64,000 nucleotides of DNA from Saccharomycopsis fibuligera x Saccharomycopsis cf. fibuligera (Eukaryota > Ascomycota > Saccharomycetes > Ascoideales > Saccharomycopsidaceae): assembly GCA_001936135.1 (NCBI GenBank), contig CP012818.1:124001-188000 (forward strand), in the 5' to 3' direction. Every line of letters starts with the position of its first letter. Within the stretch, counting starts at the first letter, position 1. This document shows, piece by piece, positions 21,497 to 35,500 of this stretch. A program made the position numbers and the translations under genes. The notes under the pieces were generated by a model. It was not told the DNA's origin. It worked only from the letters and a program-made list of their open reading frames with translations, and did not search any database.

Positions 21497-22123
21497 TACA
21501 AATAATTACTTTGTATGCATATTGACAATTAATTTGCTTGTATTTCTCAAGATTGTGAAACAAGTTGTCCCAAAAACGAATTTTATTAAGTCTTTGTAGG
21601 ATAAAGGGATATAGAGCGCTGCTAAATATGCTTTGACCAAACCATAGACAACTCTCAACAATGCTAATTAAAACAAATGTCGACTCAACTAGTGTCTAGA
21701 TCCAAATTTGCATTCAAACTTGGACTCCAGAAGGATCTTTATGTTTGTACATCATTCTGGTTTCTTTGATTTCTAATGTTGTCAGGTTGGATACCAGCTC
21801 AAAGTCCACTCCTCTGGAAAAATATCATTAATTTTTTTCTAATCAATACTTAATAGTATGAAAAATAAAGAGAAAAGAAAGAAGATGATAAACCATGACC
21901 CGTAAGCTAGTAACATTGAAGCCAAAGGTATCAGAAAAGTTCTCACATGGATAATTGGCTTATTGCAATTAAGGGTTCATTGGTCAAAATCGCTTTGTTG
22001 TTGACTTTCCCTATCATAGACTTCTTTAATCTCTATTTTCTTTTGTTCTTTGGAGTATTTTGGTACTTTCTACAATCTCTTCTATCAGCTATAATAATTC
22101 CTATGCAACTGACTGACCAACAA
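21387..22123. other. Intergenic with T tract
   Basis: A 30-base T tract at 21464-21493, then AT-rich DNA to the 3' end of CWC15. The frame at 21947-22231 (plus) overlaps CWC15 and is not credible. Confidence 0.6.
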
Positions 22124-22984
22124 CTATCTAACGTATTTATCCAAGAATCGACGATGGAAATCCGAATGCAACATATCATTAACATAATTATTGTTTGGTC
22201 TAACAGAGGTGCTAACAGTGTCATTATCTGAAGCAGGTTTCTGTCTTTTATTGCTAAATAACGTAGTGCTTCTCCATCCTCTTTTTGGTGCTGCACCTGT
22301 TTCACCATCTAGCGCTGTTGTCGTTCCTGATGGGTCGTTATCTGCCAGAAGGTCGACCAACGGGTTGCTTTTCATTGCTTCTTGTTCTACGCTTATGTCT
22401 TTTTTTTGCTGTTTAAGCTTTTGTCTTTCATCTTTGATTTTTGCTAGCTCTAACATGAGTTGCTCTGTTTCATCTTCACTTTCACTTTCACTTCCGTCAT
22501 CGCTAGCACTATCACTGTCACTGGCACTGTCGCTATCACTAATACCAGAATTATCATTGCTGTTGTTATTTGCTGCTTTTATATGAAGAGTATGCTGTTT
22601 TCCCCCGTCCCCAAACACAATATTCTCTTGATCACTGTCAGAATCATTATCAATTTCTTTTGTATCTTCTAGTAGCTTTATACGTCTCATATTATAGTCA
22701 TTGTCTTGGTTGGATAGAGTTAAACCTAACTGGGACAAGTGTTGACTTTCTTTTTTCAACAAGTTTTCCTTCAATTTGAATAAGCGGTCTTCTTCTGATT
22801 GTTCCTCTATCTGAGTGTCGTTCTTTGATCCATTTCGCTGCTTCTGTTGGCTACTTACTCTGTACTTGAGCTGAGTGTGGGCGGGCAAGAAGCGCTTGTG
22901 GGTTATGGAGGCCTGGTATGTCTGGGACAAAGAGGAGTCCTTAGCTTTTGCATGGGTGAATGTGGCTCTGTGGGCGGTGGTCAT
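22124..22984 (-). CDS. CWC15: Pre-mRNA splicing factor Cwc15
   Basis: 286 aa. The start MTTAHRATFTHAKA is the conserved opening of Cwf15/Cwc15 proteins, and the end NDMLHSDFHRRFLDKYVR is their conserved C-terminus, preceded by a GWRSTTLFS block. Between them lies a variable acidic Ser/Asp tract (SDSDSASDSDSASDDGSESE) and a Lys/Glu coiled coil. Cwc15 belongs to the NTC/Prp19-associated spliceosome and contacts the catalytic core. The protein is longer than yeast Cwc15 (175 aa) because of the acidic middle. A nuclear role is expected. Confidence 0.92.
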   Translation of the reverse strand: MTTAHRATFTHAKAKDSSLSQTYQASITHKRFLPAHTQLKYRVSSQQKQRNGSKNDTQIEEQSEEDRLFKLKENLLKKESQHLSQLGLTLSNQDNDYNMRRIKLLEDTKEIDNDSDSDQENIVFGDGGKQHTLHIKAANNNSNDNSGISDSDSASDSDSASDDGSESESEDETEQLMLELAKIKDERQKLKQQKKDISVEQEAMKSNPLVDLLADNDPSGTTTALDGETGAAPKRGWRSTTLFSNKRQKPASDNDTVSTSVRPNNNYVNDMLHSDFHRRFLDKYVR

Positions 22985-23470
22985 GGTGAGCAGTTGTTGC
23001 TTTGGTGACTGTTCTTTGCGTTATAGTAATCTATCATCCTTATAATATTGATGTCGATGCTGTATTAGACATTAATGGCCAATGGAAAATAGAGCGGGTA
23101 ACACATACATTTTGAGATTTGTTTTCAGTTCAATTTTGTTGATTATCACCAAACCCTGTTACTCAGTAACCATTAGCCAATAGCCAATAATAAGACATTC
23201 AGAATCTCTAAGCACCACCACCAACACCACCACTAACACACTCCTAACATTACTTTCCACTCCTTACTTTATTAACTTTGCACATACCAGTCAAACTACA
23301 ACCCTTCCCGGCCTTACGCTGCTCTGTTTTGCTTTTCCGCCGTGCCATCGAGACCACTTGTACTCTCAACACACTTCTCAAGACACTCGCATTAGCTGCC
23401 CCTGTTTACGCACCAACTGCATCTTCATACTCGCCCTATTACTTCACAACTCCATCAAACACATATAACT
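22985..23470. promoter_or_regulatory. Divergent CWC15/BUD14 promoter region
   Basis: 486 bp between divergent starts. The BUD14 side is C- and CA-rich (ACCACCACCAACACCACC-like), typical of a yeast 5' leader. No specific factor site can be named with confidence. Confidence 0.5.
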
Positions 23471-26400
23471 ATGTCTGCATCCTCTACCGAGCAACCTTCC
23501 GGCGAAAATTTCCGGTCAAATTCTCCTCTTTCCAGCGATCCATCCTCGTCAACCAAGCCTTCTCCTATTCCAGCCACCGACAAATCCTTTGATGAACAGT
23601 CGCTGCAAAACTTCCCTTCCTCATCTTCATCGTCTCCGAACCCACCTCCTGTTGTTCCTAGAAGGATTTCATCCAGCTCAAGAAAGTCTCTTAGAAAGTC
23701 TTTACGTGACTCTTTGCTCATTTCTCTCCAGCAGCAGAAAACTTCCCCTGCCCCTTCACGAAGAATTTCCCAATCAGGAAACAACAACAATAACAACAAT
23801 AGCTCCTCGCCGTTACAAAAAACTCGCGCTTCTCAATCTTTCAACAACGATGATGAGCCAAACCAATCAAAGGCTTCTTCTGCTAGATCATCTTTCCCAA
23901 TGATTCCTTCTTTGAGGAACTCTCCAAGAAGCTCCATTAACTCAAATTTGAAATCAAAGAAAAATTCCATTTCCAAGGACATAAACTCAATAATGGAAAT
24001 TTATGACCTAATATCGGTCAAAGACTTTGGCTATCCTGCATCGAACTCCTTGCATTATGGTCTTTCCAACTATGAACTATATCTTAATAACCAGTCTTCT
24101 TCTCAATTAGAGTCATATTATCATAACTACAGCACTGCACAGAACGATTTCAGCAGCTATTATAACGATGAACATGATCTTAATCCAGAAGACAATTTAG
24201 AAGATTCTCAAGAACTTGGAGTTGAAGTTAGCCAGCCAGTACATAAAGCTATTGCATTGTTTGATTTCCACGCCGAAAACGATAATGAGCTTGAACTTAG
24301 AGAAGGTCAAATTATTAACATTTTGTATGAACATGGCCAAGGGTGGCTTGTTGGTGAAGATATTGAAACTAGTAATACTGGCTTGATCCCTGAAGAATAT
24401 GTGGAGTTAGTGTTCGACAATGATGAGGAAGAAGCAGTTTATGGAGAAAGGCTTGATCAGATAGCTGATGAAGGATTTTCAATAGAGAAACAGTTAGGTC
24501 CCAATGATCACATTTCTGAACAATTAGTACAACAACAGCCACAACAAGATGCAGAGCATGTTCATGATGATAATACAGATGACATTTTTAGTAATACAAG
24601 ATCTCAGCTAAATAGTCCAGCTGGATTGTCTCACAATATAACTTCTCCTACTATGACCGAGAGTCAGATAGCGAATAATAATGAAGATCAGATAGAGGCG
24701 AGGACTACGCAAATCACAGGGTCCCCTTTAAGCAATTACGAGCAAGAAAACAATAAATCAATGGATTCTCCTCAGTCATTGGACAGAGATAACGAATCAA
24801 ATTACACATTAAATCAGCAAAATGCGAGCTTTACAATGAATGGAAATGGAAGCATAAATACAAACACTAGTAATACCATAAATGACAATCGTCCCGTTTC
24901 TGTAACCGATAGTGAAAACCATGATCATATTGATAATAGATTAGCAACTAGCAACTACTTGAAATTCCTAGAAAATAGTTCAACAACACCTAATCCTATA
25001 TTAGACAGAACTGCAGATTCTAGCGGTAGTGATAAATTTTCCAATGAGTTAGAGTCAGAAACATCTGATTTACAAATCGATAACTATGAGTCCAAACCTT
25101 TTTTACCTGAAATTTTTCGAGTAAATTCCGTCAATTCTAGCTCGGTTACCAATAATGCAGATTCACCATTATCAATGACCAATTCAGTAAGCTATCCCCG
25201 GTTTGTACATAAGAGAAGCCTGTTCAATGCAAATAATAATAACAACCCCAACAACTTTCTTTTCTTCAATAACACCAACAGCTCAATGAGAAACTCTAGT
25301 GGCTATTCCAGTGGTTCTAATAGTTTAATCAACGGCAAATCTGGTCTCCATCATTCTTCCTCGCTTAATTCCAATTTGAATTTAAATTTAACTTTTGGCA
25401 ATGGATCACCAACTACGGCAGTGCTAACTGGAACCGCAGTCTCAGGACCGCATGCGATAACTGGTAATCGTCGCGGTAGCAGTTTGCTTTTTGGTGGTGG
25501 TTTAATTCAAAGCAAGTCTACTAATTCTATAAACTTAAAAATGACTGCAGTTTCATCAATGATGTCAATTCCTAGGTCCAGTTCACTAAGTAAAAGTTTT
25601 GGTGGATCAGTAAACAATGAAGACTTAACAGTGGAAGATATGACTAAATTCAAGCCACCAAATTTATTGTCAAAGGACAATTATTTTATGAATGGAATAG
25701 CTGGGACTAATGCTGTATCTGCCACCACTGCTAATAACATAAATAATACCGCGATCAATACTATAAATTCTATCAATGCAGGATGTGCTAGTTTAAATAA
25801 TCACATTTATCAAAATACAAGTGTTATGCTACGTGATAATGTTGATGATATGCCAGCTGGCACGGTGCGCAGGTTCAAGAAAATTGGATCAGGATTGGAA
25901 AAAGCAGAAAGAAAAAGAAGAATGGTCGAAGAAGGTGAAGAAGACAGAGTAGTACAAGCACAAGAAGAAAAAGAGGAAGAAGAAAGTGTTGCAGATGATG
26001 ATGATTTTTGGATTGATGATGAGTTTAAATCTTTTCAAGAAAAATTCAACCTTCGTGCTCACGGTCATAATATTAGTAATATTAGTAATATCAGTAACGA
26101 TGACATTGACTTTAATGATTTGGACGATGCAAGTAATGATGTGGATGAAATCGAAGGAGATAAAGATCATAATATTAGGAACCATAGCCTCGACAATGAT
26201 CATTGCATCACTCCAGTGACATCAACTCCAGTTACTGCTATTCGTAACAATGAAATAAGCAATAATGTTGGATCATTGTTGACTTCAAGATTACCTAAAT
26301 CCTTAACCATGAAAAGTATTAGTGGCCATCACCATAATAAGCGTCATAGTAGCCACGGTAGCCATCATAACCGTAGCCATAGTCATGGCCTTCATCATAA

Positions 26401-26566
26401 TCTCAATCTTACCAAGCACCAGCATAAAAGAAGTACATCAAATTCCAGTAATGGTATTGCTAGCATTGAAAATGGTAATGGTAGTGGTGGATTAGGGGAA
26501 AAGAAGCGAGGTTTCACTAGGGCATTGAGTAGAAAGTTTAGCAAGATACGGCTCAAAAATAACTGA
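23471..26566 (+). CDS. BUD14: SH3-domain polarity protein Bud14-like
   Basis: 1031 aa. An SH3 domain lies at residues 257-314 (AIALFDFHAENDNELELREG, GQGWLVGEDI, GLIPEEYVELV), closely resembling the Bud14 SH3, with its NDNEL and GQGWLV signatures. A second conserved block near residues 797-825 (TVRRFKKIGSGLEKAERKRR) recalls the Bud14/Tea4 region implicated in type-1 phosphatase (Glc7) contact; that assignment is inference. Most of the rest is Ser/Asn-rich and disordered, with a His-rich and a basic C-terminal end (GFTRALSRKFSKIRLKNN). In yeast Bud14 with Glc7 controls formin activity, bud-site selection and actin cables at the cortex. It is longer than yeast Bud14 (about 707 aa) through low-complexity insertions. 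Confidence 0.82.
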   Translation: MSASSTEQPSGENFRSNSPLSSDPSSSTKPSPIPATDKSFDEQSLQNFPSSSSSSPNPPPVVPRRISSSSRKSLRKSLRDSLLISLQQQKTSPAPSRRISQSGNNNNNNNSSSPLQKTRASQSFNNDDEPNQSKASSARSSFPMIPSLRNSPRSSINSNLKSKKNSISKDINSIMEIYDLISVKDFGYPASNSLHYGLSNYELYLNNQSSSQLESYYHNYSTAQNDFSSYYNDEHDLNPEDNLEDSQELGVEVSQPVHKAIALFDFHAENDNELELREGQIINILYEHGQGWLVGEDIETSNTGLIPEEYVELVFDNDEEEAVYGERLDQIADEGFSIEKQLGPNDHISEQLVQQQPQQDAEHVHDDNTDDIFSNTRSQLNSPAGLSHNITSPTMTESQIANNNEDQIEARTTQITGSPLSNYEQENNKSMDSPQSLDRDNESNYTLNQQNASFTMNGNGSINTNTSNTINDNRPVSVTDSENHDHIDNRLATSNYLKFLENSSTTPNPILDRTADSSGSDKFSNELESETSDLQIDNYESKPFLPEIFRVNSVNSSSVTNNADSPLSMTNSVSYPRFVHKRSLFNANNNNNPNNFLFFNNTNSSMRNSSGYSSGSNSLINGKSGLHHSSSLNSNLNLNLTFGNGSPTTAVLTGTAVSGPHAITGNRRGSSLLFGGGLIQSKSTNSINLKMTAVSSMMSIPRSSSLSKSFGGSVNNEDLTVEDMTKFKPPNLLSKDNYFMNGIAGTNAVSATTANNINNTAINTINSINAGCASLNNHIYQNTSVMLRDNVDDMPAGTVRRFKKIGSGLEKAERKRRMVEEGEEDRVVQAQEEKEEEESVADDDDFWIDDEFKSFQEKFNLRAHGHNISNISNISNDDIDFNDLDDASNDVDEIEGDKDHNIRNHSLDNDHCITPVTSTPVTAIRNNEISNNVGSLLTSRLPKSLTMKSISGHHHNKRHSSHGSHHNRSHSHGLHHNLNLTKHQHKRSTSNSSNGIASIENGNGSGGLGEKKRGFTRALSRKFSKIRLKNN

Positions 26567-27213
26567 ATGATTATGTGAATCGTCAGTTAGTTGATATTTT
26601 GCATTTTGGTTTATGCTCGTGTCAATACTTGATGTTTCTGATGATTGCTATTTTGTAATATTATATCAAATTGACCTGTTTAGTTTTTTTTTTCTTTTTT
26701 TGTGTTTGTTTTAGAAAGCTGTTTTGACGAGTTTATGATTGCATTGCATTGCGTTGTTTGTCTTTTTTTTTTATTTTGTGTTTTTATTTTATATTTTCAC
26801 TTTCAATTTTCAATTTTTCTTTTTATTTGTACTTTTCGTTTTCATTTATATTTTGCTTTTCTTTGTCGATCATCTCCTTCATTTTTTATGTTATCATTTA
26901 ATTTAGTTAGTTATTTAGATCTTTCCAATTTAATTGTTTTTAAGTTACAGTATGTTTTAACTTGCAGTGATTCTTTTGCTTCACTTTCCATTTTGCAATT
27001 TGAGGGAGGGTTTTGTGTTTTTAATGTGTAATTATTTTCAGCGCATATGCCCAACAAAAGTATTAAAATTGGTATTTTTTTGCAAATAATCTATTGTAAA
27101 TTGAATATTTGTTCACTACGACGTTTTTATTTCAGATTTGAGGTAAACCAGTACTACAGATAAATGAAAACAAAAATGAATAAAAGATGGAAAACATGTA
27201 AAAGCAATCAATT
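26567..27213. other. Convergent intergenic region
   Basis: 3' flanks of BUD14 (+) and GIR2 (-), strongly T-rich on the plus strand. The frame at 26702-27031 is Phe-rich noise. Confidence 0.6.
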
Positions 27214-27996
27214 CTATTTAGTAACACTCACTTTATTCACACTTTCCACAATATCAGCAATATCGTCATCTTCTTTACCACCAAGTCCTTTTTCGAAAAT
27301 TTCCTTACCAGTCATTCTTCCACCATGTAGTTTCTTCAATCTTTCTTCTTCCCTAGTATCCCAGCCCATTTCTTTCCTAAACCTAAGTCTCCATTCATTA
27401 TATGATTCTTTAGTAACTTTAGTTCCATGAAACTTTTTCTGTTCTTCTAACTCTTTTTGTAAAAGTTTGTCATCGTATTGTTTTTGTGCTTTTTCCACTT
27501 TAAGTCTAAATAATTCTTCAGCATGATCTTTTAGCGATTGAGCAAGGGCAAAGATTGAAGGCATGCCGAGGTTCTCATTGGCTTCTTCGTATATTTGATC
27601 AAGCAATTTGCGTAAGTCTTCATCATCAAATTCCACTATTTCGGAGAATATGACCACTTTTCTAGCTTCACCGTTTTCATTATCTTCATCTTCGTAATCT
27701 TCATTGTCGTCATCACTTTCTTCATCGTTATCGTAATAGTTATCTTCATCATCTTCATCATCTTCGCCCTTGTTTGTGTATTCTTCTGCCTCAGGTATCT
27801 GCACTTTCAAATCCGGAAGCTCTTCTGGATACTTTGGGGGATATTTAACGTGAAGTTTCACTCTGTGTTTGCGGTCACTTTCAGTGTCTAGGAGGAGAAT
27901 TATTGAAAATTCTGAATCAGATATTTTATGGAGCTCATCTGGGTAGATTGATTCGAGCACTTCTAACTCTTGCTGTTGTTCTTCTATTGGGTCCAT
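27214..27996 (-). CDS. GIR2: RWD-domain protein Gir2
   Basis: 260 aa. The RWD domain occupies about residues 1-145: QQELEVLESIYPDEL, KLHVKYPPKYPEELPDL, with the YPxxxP-type motif, interrupted by a long acidic loop (DEDNYYDNDEESDDDNEDYE) as in yeast Gir2. The C-terminal half is charged and ends after an EERLKKLHGGRMTGKEIFEK block typical of the DFRP2/Gir2 family. Gir2 binds the GTPase Rbg2 and competes with Gcn2 for Gcn1, damping the amino-acid starvation response. Length matches yeast (265 aa). It is divergent from ACL4 across about 295 bp. Confidence 0.93.
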   Translation of the reverse strand: MDPIEEQQQELEVLESIYPDELHKISDSEFSIILLLDTESDRKHRVKLHVKYPPKYPEELPDLKVQIPEAEEYTNKGEDDEDDEDNYYDNDEESDDDNEDYEDEDNENGEARKVVIFSEIVEFDDEDLRKLLDQIYEEANENLGMPSIFALAQSLKDHAEELFRLKVEKAQKQYDDKLLQKELEEQKKFHGTKVTKESYNEWRLRFRKEMGWDTREEERLKKLHGGRMTGKEIFEKGLGGKEDDDIADIVESVNKVSVTK

Positions 27997-28291
27997 TGTT
28001 TGCTGTTTGTTTGGGTAGGCAAGTTTCTTGTGAAATTATATGTAATTGCGGCTGTAGATAGAAGGCAGTCTTGCCTGTCTTATGTGTTAATGCCTTCTTG
28101 TCCTGTTGTAAGTCTGAATTTTTTTTTTTTTTTTTTTTTTTGTACTGGAATCGCGGGCCACGTGAAACATGACAAACGCAGCGAAGATCTTCTCAAAAAA
28201 ATTTTTAACTTATTCGCACGATGATATGACATTAGCTATCATCACTGCGTTTTCCTATCAGTTGAACGAAATTATTACTGCAATAATCGCA
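27997..28291. promoter_or_regulatory. GIR2/ACL4 divergent promoter with RRPE-like site
   Basis: Contains a T tract (about 28118-28141) and AAAAAAATTTTT at about 28194-28206, resembling the ribosomal-RNA-processing element (TGAAAAATTTTC) of ribosome-biogenesis genes. That suits ACL4 and favours the ATG at 28292 over an in-frame ATG at 28169 lying before the element. Confidence 0.4.
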
Positions 28292-29491
28292 ATGTCTGAA
28301 GTGGAACAGTTAATTGTCAAGACAAAGGAACTTTTGGCTAACTCTAATGCCGAAGATGCATTGAAATTATTGTCACACTACGCTAACAATGAAACTTACA
28401 CCAATAATGTGAAATACTTGAACATCTTGGGTGAAACCCTTTTGGAAAATAGCGAGGTGGAAGAAGCATACAGCATATACTCAAGAAGCATTGAGTTAGA
28501 TCCCCAGGGGGAAGTTTCGGTGGACGGGTTTTTTAATTTGGGCCAGATTGTCGGAGGAAGTGATGGATTACAATTGATTATCAAAGGATGTGACATTTTG
28601 GAAAAAAATCTACATAATAGCAATAACAACAATAGCGATAATGACGAAGAAAACCGGGCCTTCAATGTGAAAAAGCTAACTCAAGGATATTTTTCTCAGA
28701 TTGAGATCTGGATGACTGATTTGTGTATGGAAGACGAAGCAGAATCTCAATGTGAAACTTTAATATCCAAAGCCATTGCTTTGGATGAACAAAACCCTGA
28801 ATCTTGGTCATTACTCGCGTCCATTAGAATTTCTCAACAGAAACCAGAAGAAGCACAACAGCATATTAGTAAGTCATGGGAGTTGTTCAATAGCAAGAAA
28901 CAGAAACTTGAAGATAGTGCGGATGTGGCCACCAGTAGTGCAGATGTTAACAAGTTGAGTGATTCTAATGTGGAGTATATTGAATTAATCCAACCACTTA
29001 TAACATTAACGAGGTTTGCTATAGAGGTGGGGCAATTTGACTTGGCCGCCACCATTTCTTCCAACATTCACGATATCTCTGATGATCTTTTAGAACCATT
29101 TTACTTGGAAGCTTTCAGTAACTACTTGGGGGCCAAAACTTTACAATACGAGCTTGAACAACAACAGCAATCACAGAACAACCAAAAACAACAGCAAAGC
29201 AGCGAGAACAGGCTTGAGGCCATAAATAACGTGAAGCTCCAGATAGACAGCGAGGGTAACGGTGCTACTAAGGAAATCAGTGAATATTTGCTCAGTGCAT
29301 TGCATGCGTTAATTAATGGACAGAGAATATTGTATGCTGATGAGACTGCTGATCCAGAAGTGAAGCAGCAGATTGGGGTCTTGGTGGAAGAATTGGGTGG
29401 TAAAGCTGCATTGAAAAGGGCAGAGAATATGCTCAAGAGCGAAGGTGCTGTTGTCACAGAAGAGAACTGGGAGGAGGAGATCCAGGAGTAA
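28292..29491 (+). CDS. ACL4: Acl4, assembly chaperone of ribosomal protein uL4
   Basis: 399 aa from MSEVEQLIVKTKELLANSNA. TPR-like helices (NVKYLNILGETLLENSEVEE, AYSIYSRSIELDPQGEV, ESWSLLASIRISQQKPEEAQ) form a superhelix as in yeast Acl4 (387 aa), the dedicated chaperone that holds Rpl4 from synthesis to its insertion in the pre-60S particle. The acidic end (TEENWEEEIQE) fits a partner that binds a basic client. An in-frame upstream ATG (28169) would add 41 residues; I rejected it because yeast Acl4 starts at the shorter position and a promoter element falls inside the extension. Asn/Asp and Gln inserts account for small length differences. Confidence 0.87.
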   Translation: MSEVEQLIVKTKELLANSNAEDALKLLSHYANNETYTNNVKYLNILGETLLENSEVEEAYSIYSRSIELDPQGEVSVDGFFNLGQIVGGSDGLQLIIKGCDILEKNLHNSNNNNSDNDEENRAFNVKKLTQGYFSQIEIWMTDLCMEDEAESQCETLISKAIALDEQNPESWSLLASIRISQQKPEEAQQHISKSWELFNSKKQKLEDSADVATSSADVNKLSDSNVEYIELIQPLITLTRFAIEVGQFDLAATISSNIHDISDDLLEPFYLEAFSNYLGAKTLQYELEQQQQSQNNQKQQQSSENRLEAINNVKLQIDSEGNGATKEISEYLLSALHALINGQRILYADETADPEVKQQIGVLVEELGGKAALKRAENMLKSEGAVVTEENWEEEIQE

Positions 29492-29771
29492 GTGATTACC
29501 AGAATAGTACCATTATAGTATAGTTATAATACCATAAAAAGTTTTGATGATAGTTGTGATAATGTGTTGTAATAGTTGTGAGTTGTGATATTGTTATAAT
29601 TGTTGCCTGTAGTGCAGTTAGCAGGAAATCGGGCGGAGCGGGCGGCGTAGTGAGCGACGGTGGTACTATAAAACTGATTCTATAGCATATAACCTATATG
29701 CATCTACAGGCTACAACCTTTCCAATACACTTTTTTTTTTTCAATAAACCATACCAAAATCAGCATCAATA

Positions 29772-32722
<2,951 letters not shown>

Positions 32723-33848
32723 TACTAATGAGTTGGATCGAATTGAATTCTGGTAGTTATCGTCTAAGTTTTGTTGGGCTTGATAATGGGTTATGGTTTT
32801 TGTTATGATTTACATGAAGTATGACATAACCGATGAATCTCTTTTTCGGTCACTTGCGGGTTTTTATGCTTTTTTTGTTTGCTACTTTTGTATTATTTAT
32901 TGATATTATTAGTGGTTGTAGGCTTCTAAAAAGGATGATGTTTGGCCTTAAAGGAAGACAAGTTATTTTCAATAATTGCGTGAAAGATGTAAACAAAAAA
33001 AACTTCTTTTTGTCTAATTTTTTGAAAAGCTGTAAAAAAAGCATTTTTGAACAAAAAGAAATAGAAAGACAACTTTTTGAAAGTTAACAATTTTTTTTCA
33101 CTTTTCGCATAGTTGATATGCTGCATTTTACAGGCATATCGTTTTGGTTCTGGTTTATTCACTGTCATTGATCGACAATACATGCTTATTTAACAAATGA
33201 ACAGGTTGAAGAGGTCAAAAAACGCAACCTGCGTAACGACTTCATATTTCTCATATACATATACACATCCAGGTCCATGTCTTCTCGTTCTTGTTTTTCT
33301 TTGAAACATTGGCATCATTATTTTACTGGCTTTCCCCTTATCTGCGAACTCGCTTACCGAACAAACCGTTTAAATAGCTGCTCAACAGTATTGTAAGTTG
33401 TGTCAAGAATACCGTACTGCGTAGCGTATGCATACTGTGGCTCTTGCCTCACTGGTAGACCCTTGAGAAAATTTAGCCCTGCATGCATACACAGATGCAC
33501 CATTTTTACAGCAACATGCTACTTTGCGGCTCAACTGATGGGTTGCAAAGCTACCAAGAATAACGATGCACGTAAATGAATTGATACATTGCTCACTTGT
33601 TTAATACGTTTGATGTTTTGACGTTCCGAAATTTTAGAGTCATATTAAGTATAATGTGGCATAGCATGGCTATATTTGCAAAGATCAGGATATATATAGA
33701 GAAAATACTAGTATAAAGACTCGAATCGTAAGAGTGTCTGGCATCAACATGGAGAAAACAAAAAAGTAATGGCGAATTTGTAAGGTTTGTAAGATAAAAA
33801 AAAGGGAAAGTTGTGTTGAAGAACTAAATGACACAGTTTTAACCCCCT
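32723..33848. other. Convergent intergenic region
   Basis: 1.1 kb between the 3' ends of the ENTH gene and the polyol dehydrogenase gene. The short frame at 32833-33087 is overlapped by equal-length antisense frames and has no family signal. Confidence 0.6.
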
Positions 33849-34961
33849 TTACTCTAAGGAAAAACCCTCTGGCAACTCCGGCTTAACATTATCTTCAACC
33901 TGAACCTTAACACTAAAGACCTTTGGATTACCACAAGTTCTCAATGCTTCATCTGCCTTTTCTAATGGAAAAGTGTGGGTGATCATCGAATCCACATCAA
34001 TAACCTTATTAGCAATCAAATTCATAACTGCTGGCCAAGAATCATTATATCTGTTGATGAACTTGACATCAATTTCTGCCAATGAAAGATGCATAAATGG
34101 GAATTTGTCAATTTCAGCCTTACCAACGCCAATAACCAATAATGTCCCATTTCTTCTCACTGTATAGGCACCAGTAATGATGGATACTCCAACACCAGTG
34201 CATTCGAGACAAGTCACTGGCTGCTCATACTCAGAAGGGCCAAAGAGCTTGCGAATTTGTTGTGCATTTTCCTGCGGTGAGAGTTTGCTGTCTACTTGAT
34301 ATGTCTTCACTTCAGGGACGAGTTTTTTAGCAAACTGCAACTTTTCTTGATCCAAGTCAGTGACCACCAATGGGGTGGCTCCCTGGGCTTTAGCCAAAAT
34401 TAAGGTAGAGACACCAATAGGACCAGCACCGCAAATGAGCGCACCTTTGCCTAGTCTAATATCCGACCGTTCAATACCATGATATGCGACACTGACCGGT
34501 TCCACTAATGCCCCCTGGCTATAGGTCATTGTGTCTGGCATCTTGTGAACAAATCTGTAATCATGAACAATAAAACGTTGCATTGTTCCTGGGTCTGGGT
34601 AAATGCCAATGAATCTAACGCTATCGCACAAGTTATAGTTACCGTTTCTGCACAAGAAGCATTCCAAACATGGCATTTGTGGTTCAATAGCAACTCGGTC
34701 ACCAACCAGGATGCCCTTGACTTTTGAGCCAATTGCCAAAACGTCACCGGCGGATTCATGGCCAATTACTCCATTGTCGAGGAATTTCATCTCTCCGATT
34801 TCGCCATGTCTCCAAAAATGCAAATCGGTGCCGCAGATCCCGGTGCATCTTGGATGGATTAGGACATCGCAAGGGCCTGGTTTTTTGATTTCGTTTTCTT
34901 TGAGCTCAATGGTGTGATGGTTAGTGATTTGCAATGAAGGGTTATGGCAGCTGCAGGACAT
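33849..34961 (-). CDS. Polyol dehydrogenase, L-arabinitol-4-dehydrogenase-like
   Basis: 370 aa zinc-dependent medium-chain dehydrogenase. Catalytic zinc ligands are C43 (TGICGTD) and H68-E69 (GHES); E153 sits in LVEP. Four structural-zinc cysteines occur as C98-x2-C-x2-C-x7-C (CLECFLCRNGNYNLC). The Rossmann motif is GAGPIG (178-183) and the Asp after VV in VVTDLD marks NAD rather than NADP preference. Blocks such as GIERSDIRLG, KLVPEVKTYQV and LSPQENAQ resemble fungal L-arabinitol 4-dehydrogenases more than xylitol dehydrogenase (XYL2), which lacks the structural zinc cysteines at this site in yeasts. The reaction is probably oxidation of a pentitol or hexitol to the ketose in the cytosol. 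Exact substrate (L-arabinitol, xylitol, sorbitol) is not decided by sequence alone. Confidence 0.82.
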   Translation of the reverse strand: MSCSCHNPSLQITNHHTIELKENEIKKPGPCDVLIHPRCTGICGTDLHFWRHGEIGEMKFLDNGVIGHESAGDVLAIGSKVKGILVGDRVAIEPQMPCLECFLCRNGNYNLCDSVRFIGIYPDPGTMQRFIVHDYRFVHKMPDTMTYSQGALVEPVSVAYHGIERSDIRLGKGALICGAGPIGVSTLILAKAQGATPLVVTDLDQEKLQFAKKLVPEVKTYQVDSKLSPQENAQQIRKLFGPSEYEQPVTCLECTGVGVSIITGAYTVRRNGTLLVIGVGKAEIDKFPFMHLSLAEIDVKFINRYNDSWPAVMNLIANKVIDVDSMITHTFPLEKADEALRTCGNPKVFSVKVQVEDNVKPELPEGFSLE

Positions 34962-35469
34962 GTTAAATAGTCGATTGTTTGGGTTAATTAGTAACGCGGC
35001 TTTACCTTTTTTTGAAAAGCACTACTGGCTTTATTGTGAAAATAAAACCAACAAGGAAGGGAAAATATAGAAAAAAAAAGCAGGACGCTCTTTAGGTTGA
35101 AGAGACTGATTGTTTTTTTTACGGTTTATTCACGGAAGAGGATAGAAAGGAAGAGTAGAAAAGCAGAAGGAGGAGAGTATCATATTTATAGTACTAAGCA
35201 GGAGCTGCCATGGATGGCCCATGTACTGGAAAAGCTGGGGTCATTATCTTGGTGGGCTTCGGAGTATGCGGTGGAGTGTCCCGGTGGATGTCAAAACACA
35301 AAATCTGGGGTACTGAAGGGGGAGACATGGTGCACTACAGTTTATTATGGTACGGCAGATTAGTGCGCACGGCGATTTGCAGACGGTGGAGATAGGCTAT
35401 GGCCTTTGGAACTCACTAGAGCGATGGCTACATAGTTTGAGTTGAGTATTCATTGTCTGAACATAAATG

Positions 35470-35500
<31 letters not shown>

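Noticed and set aside
28169-28291. Upstream in-frame ATG of ACL4
   Set aside because: Adds 41 residues not matching Acl4 and overlaps an RRPE-like promoter site.
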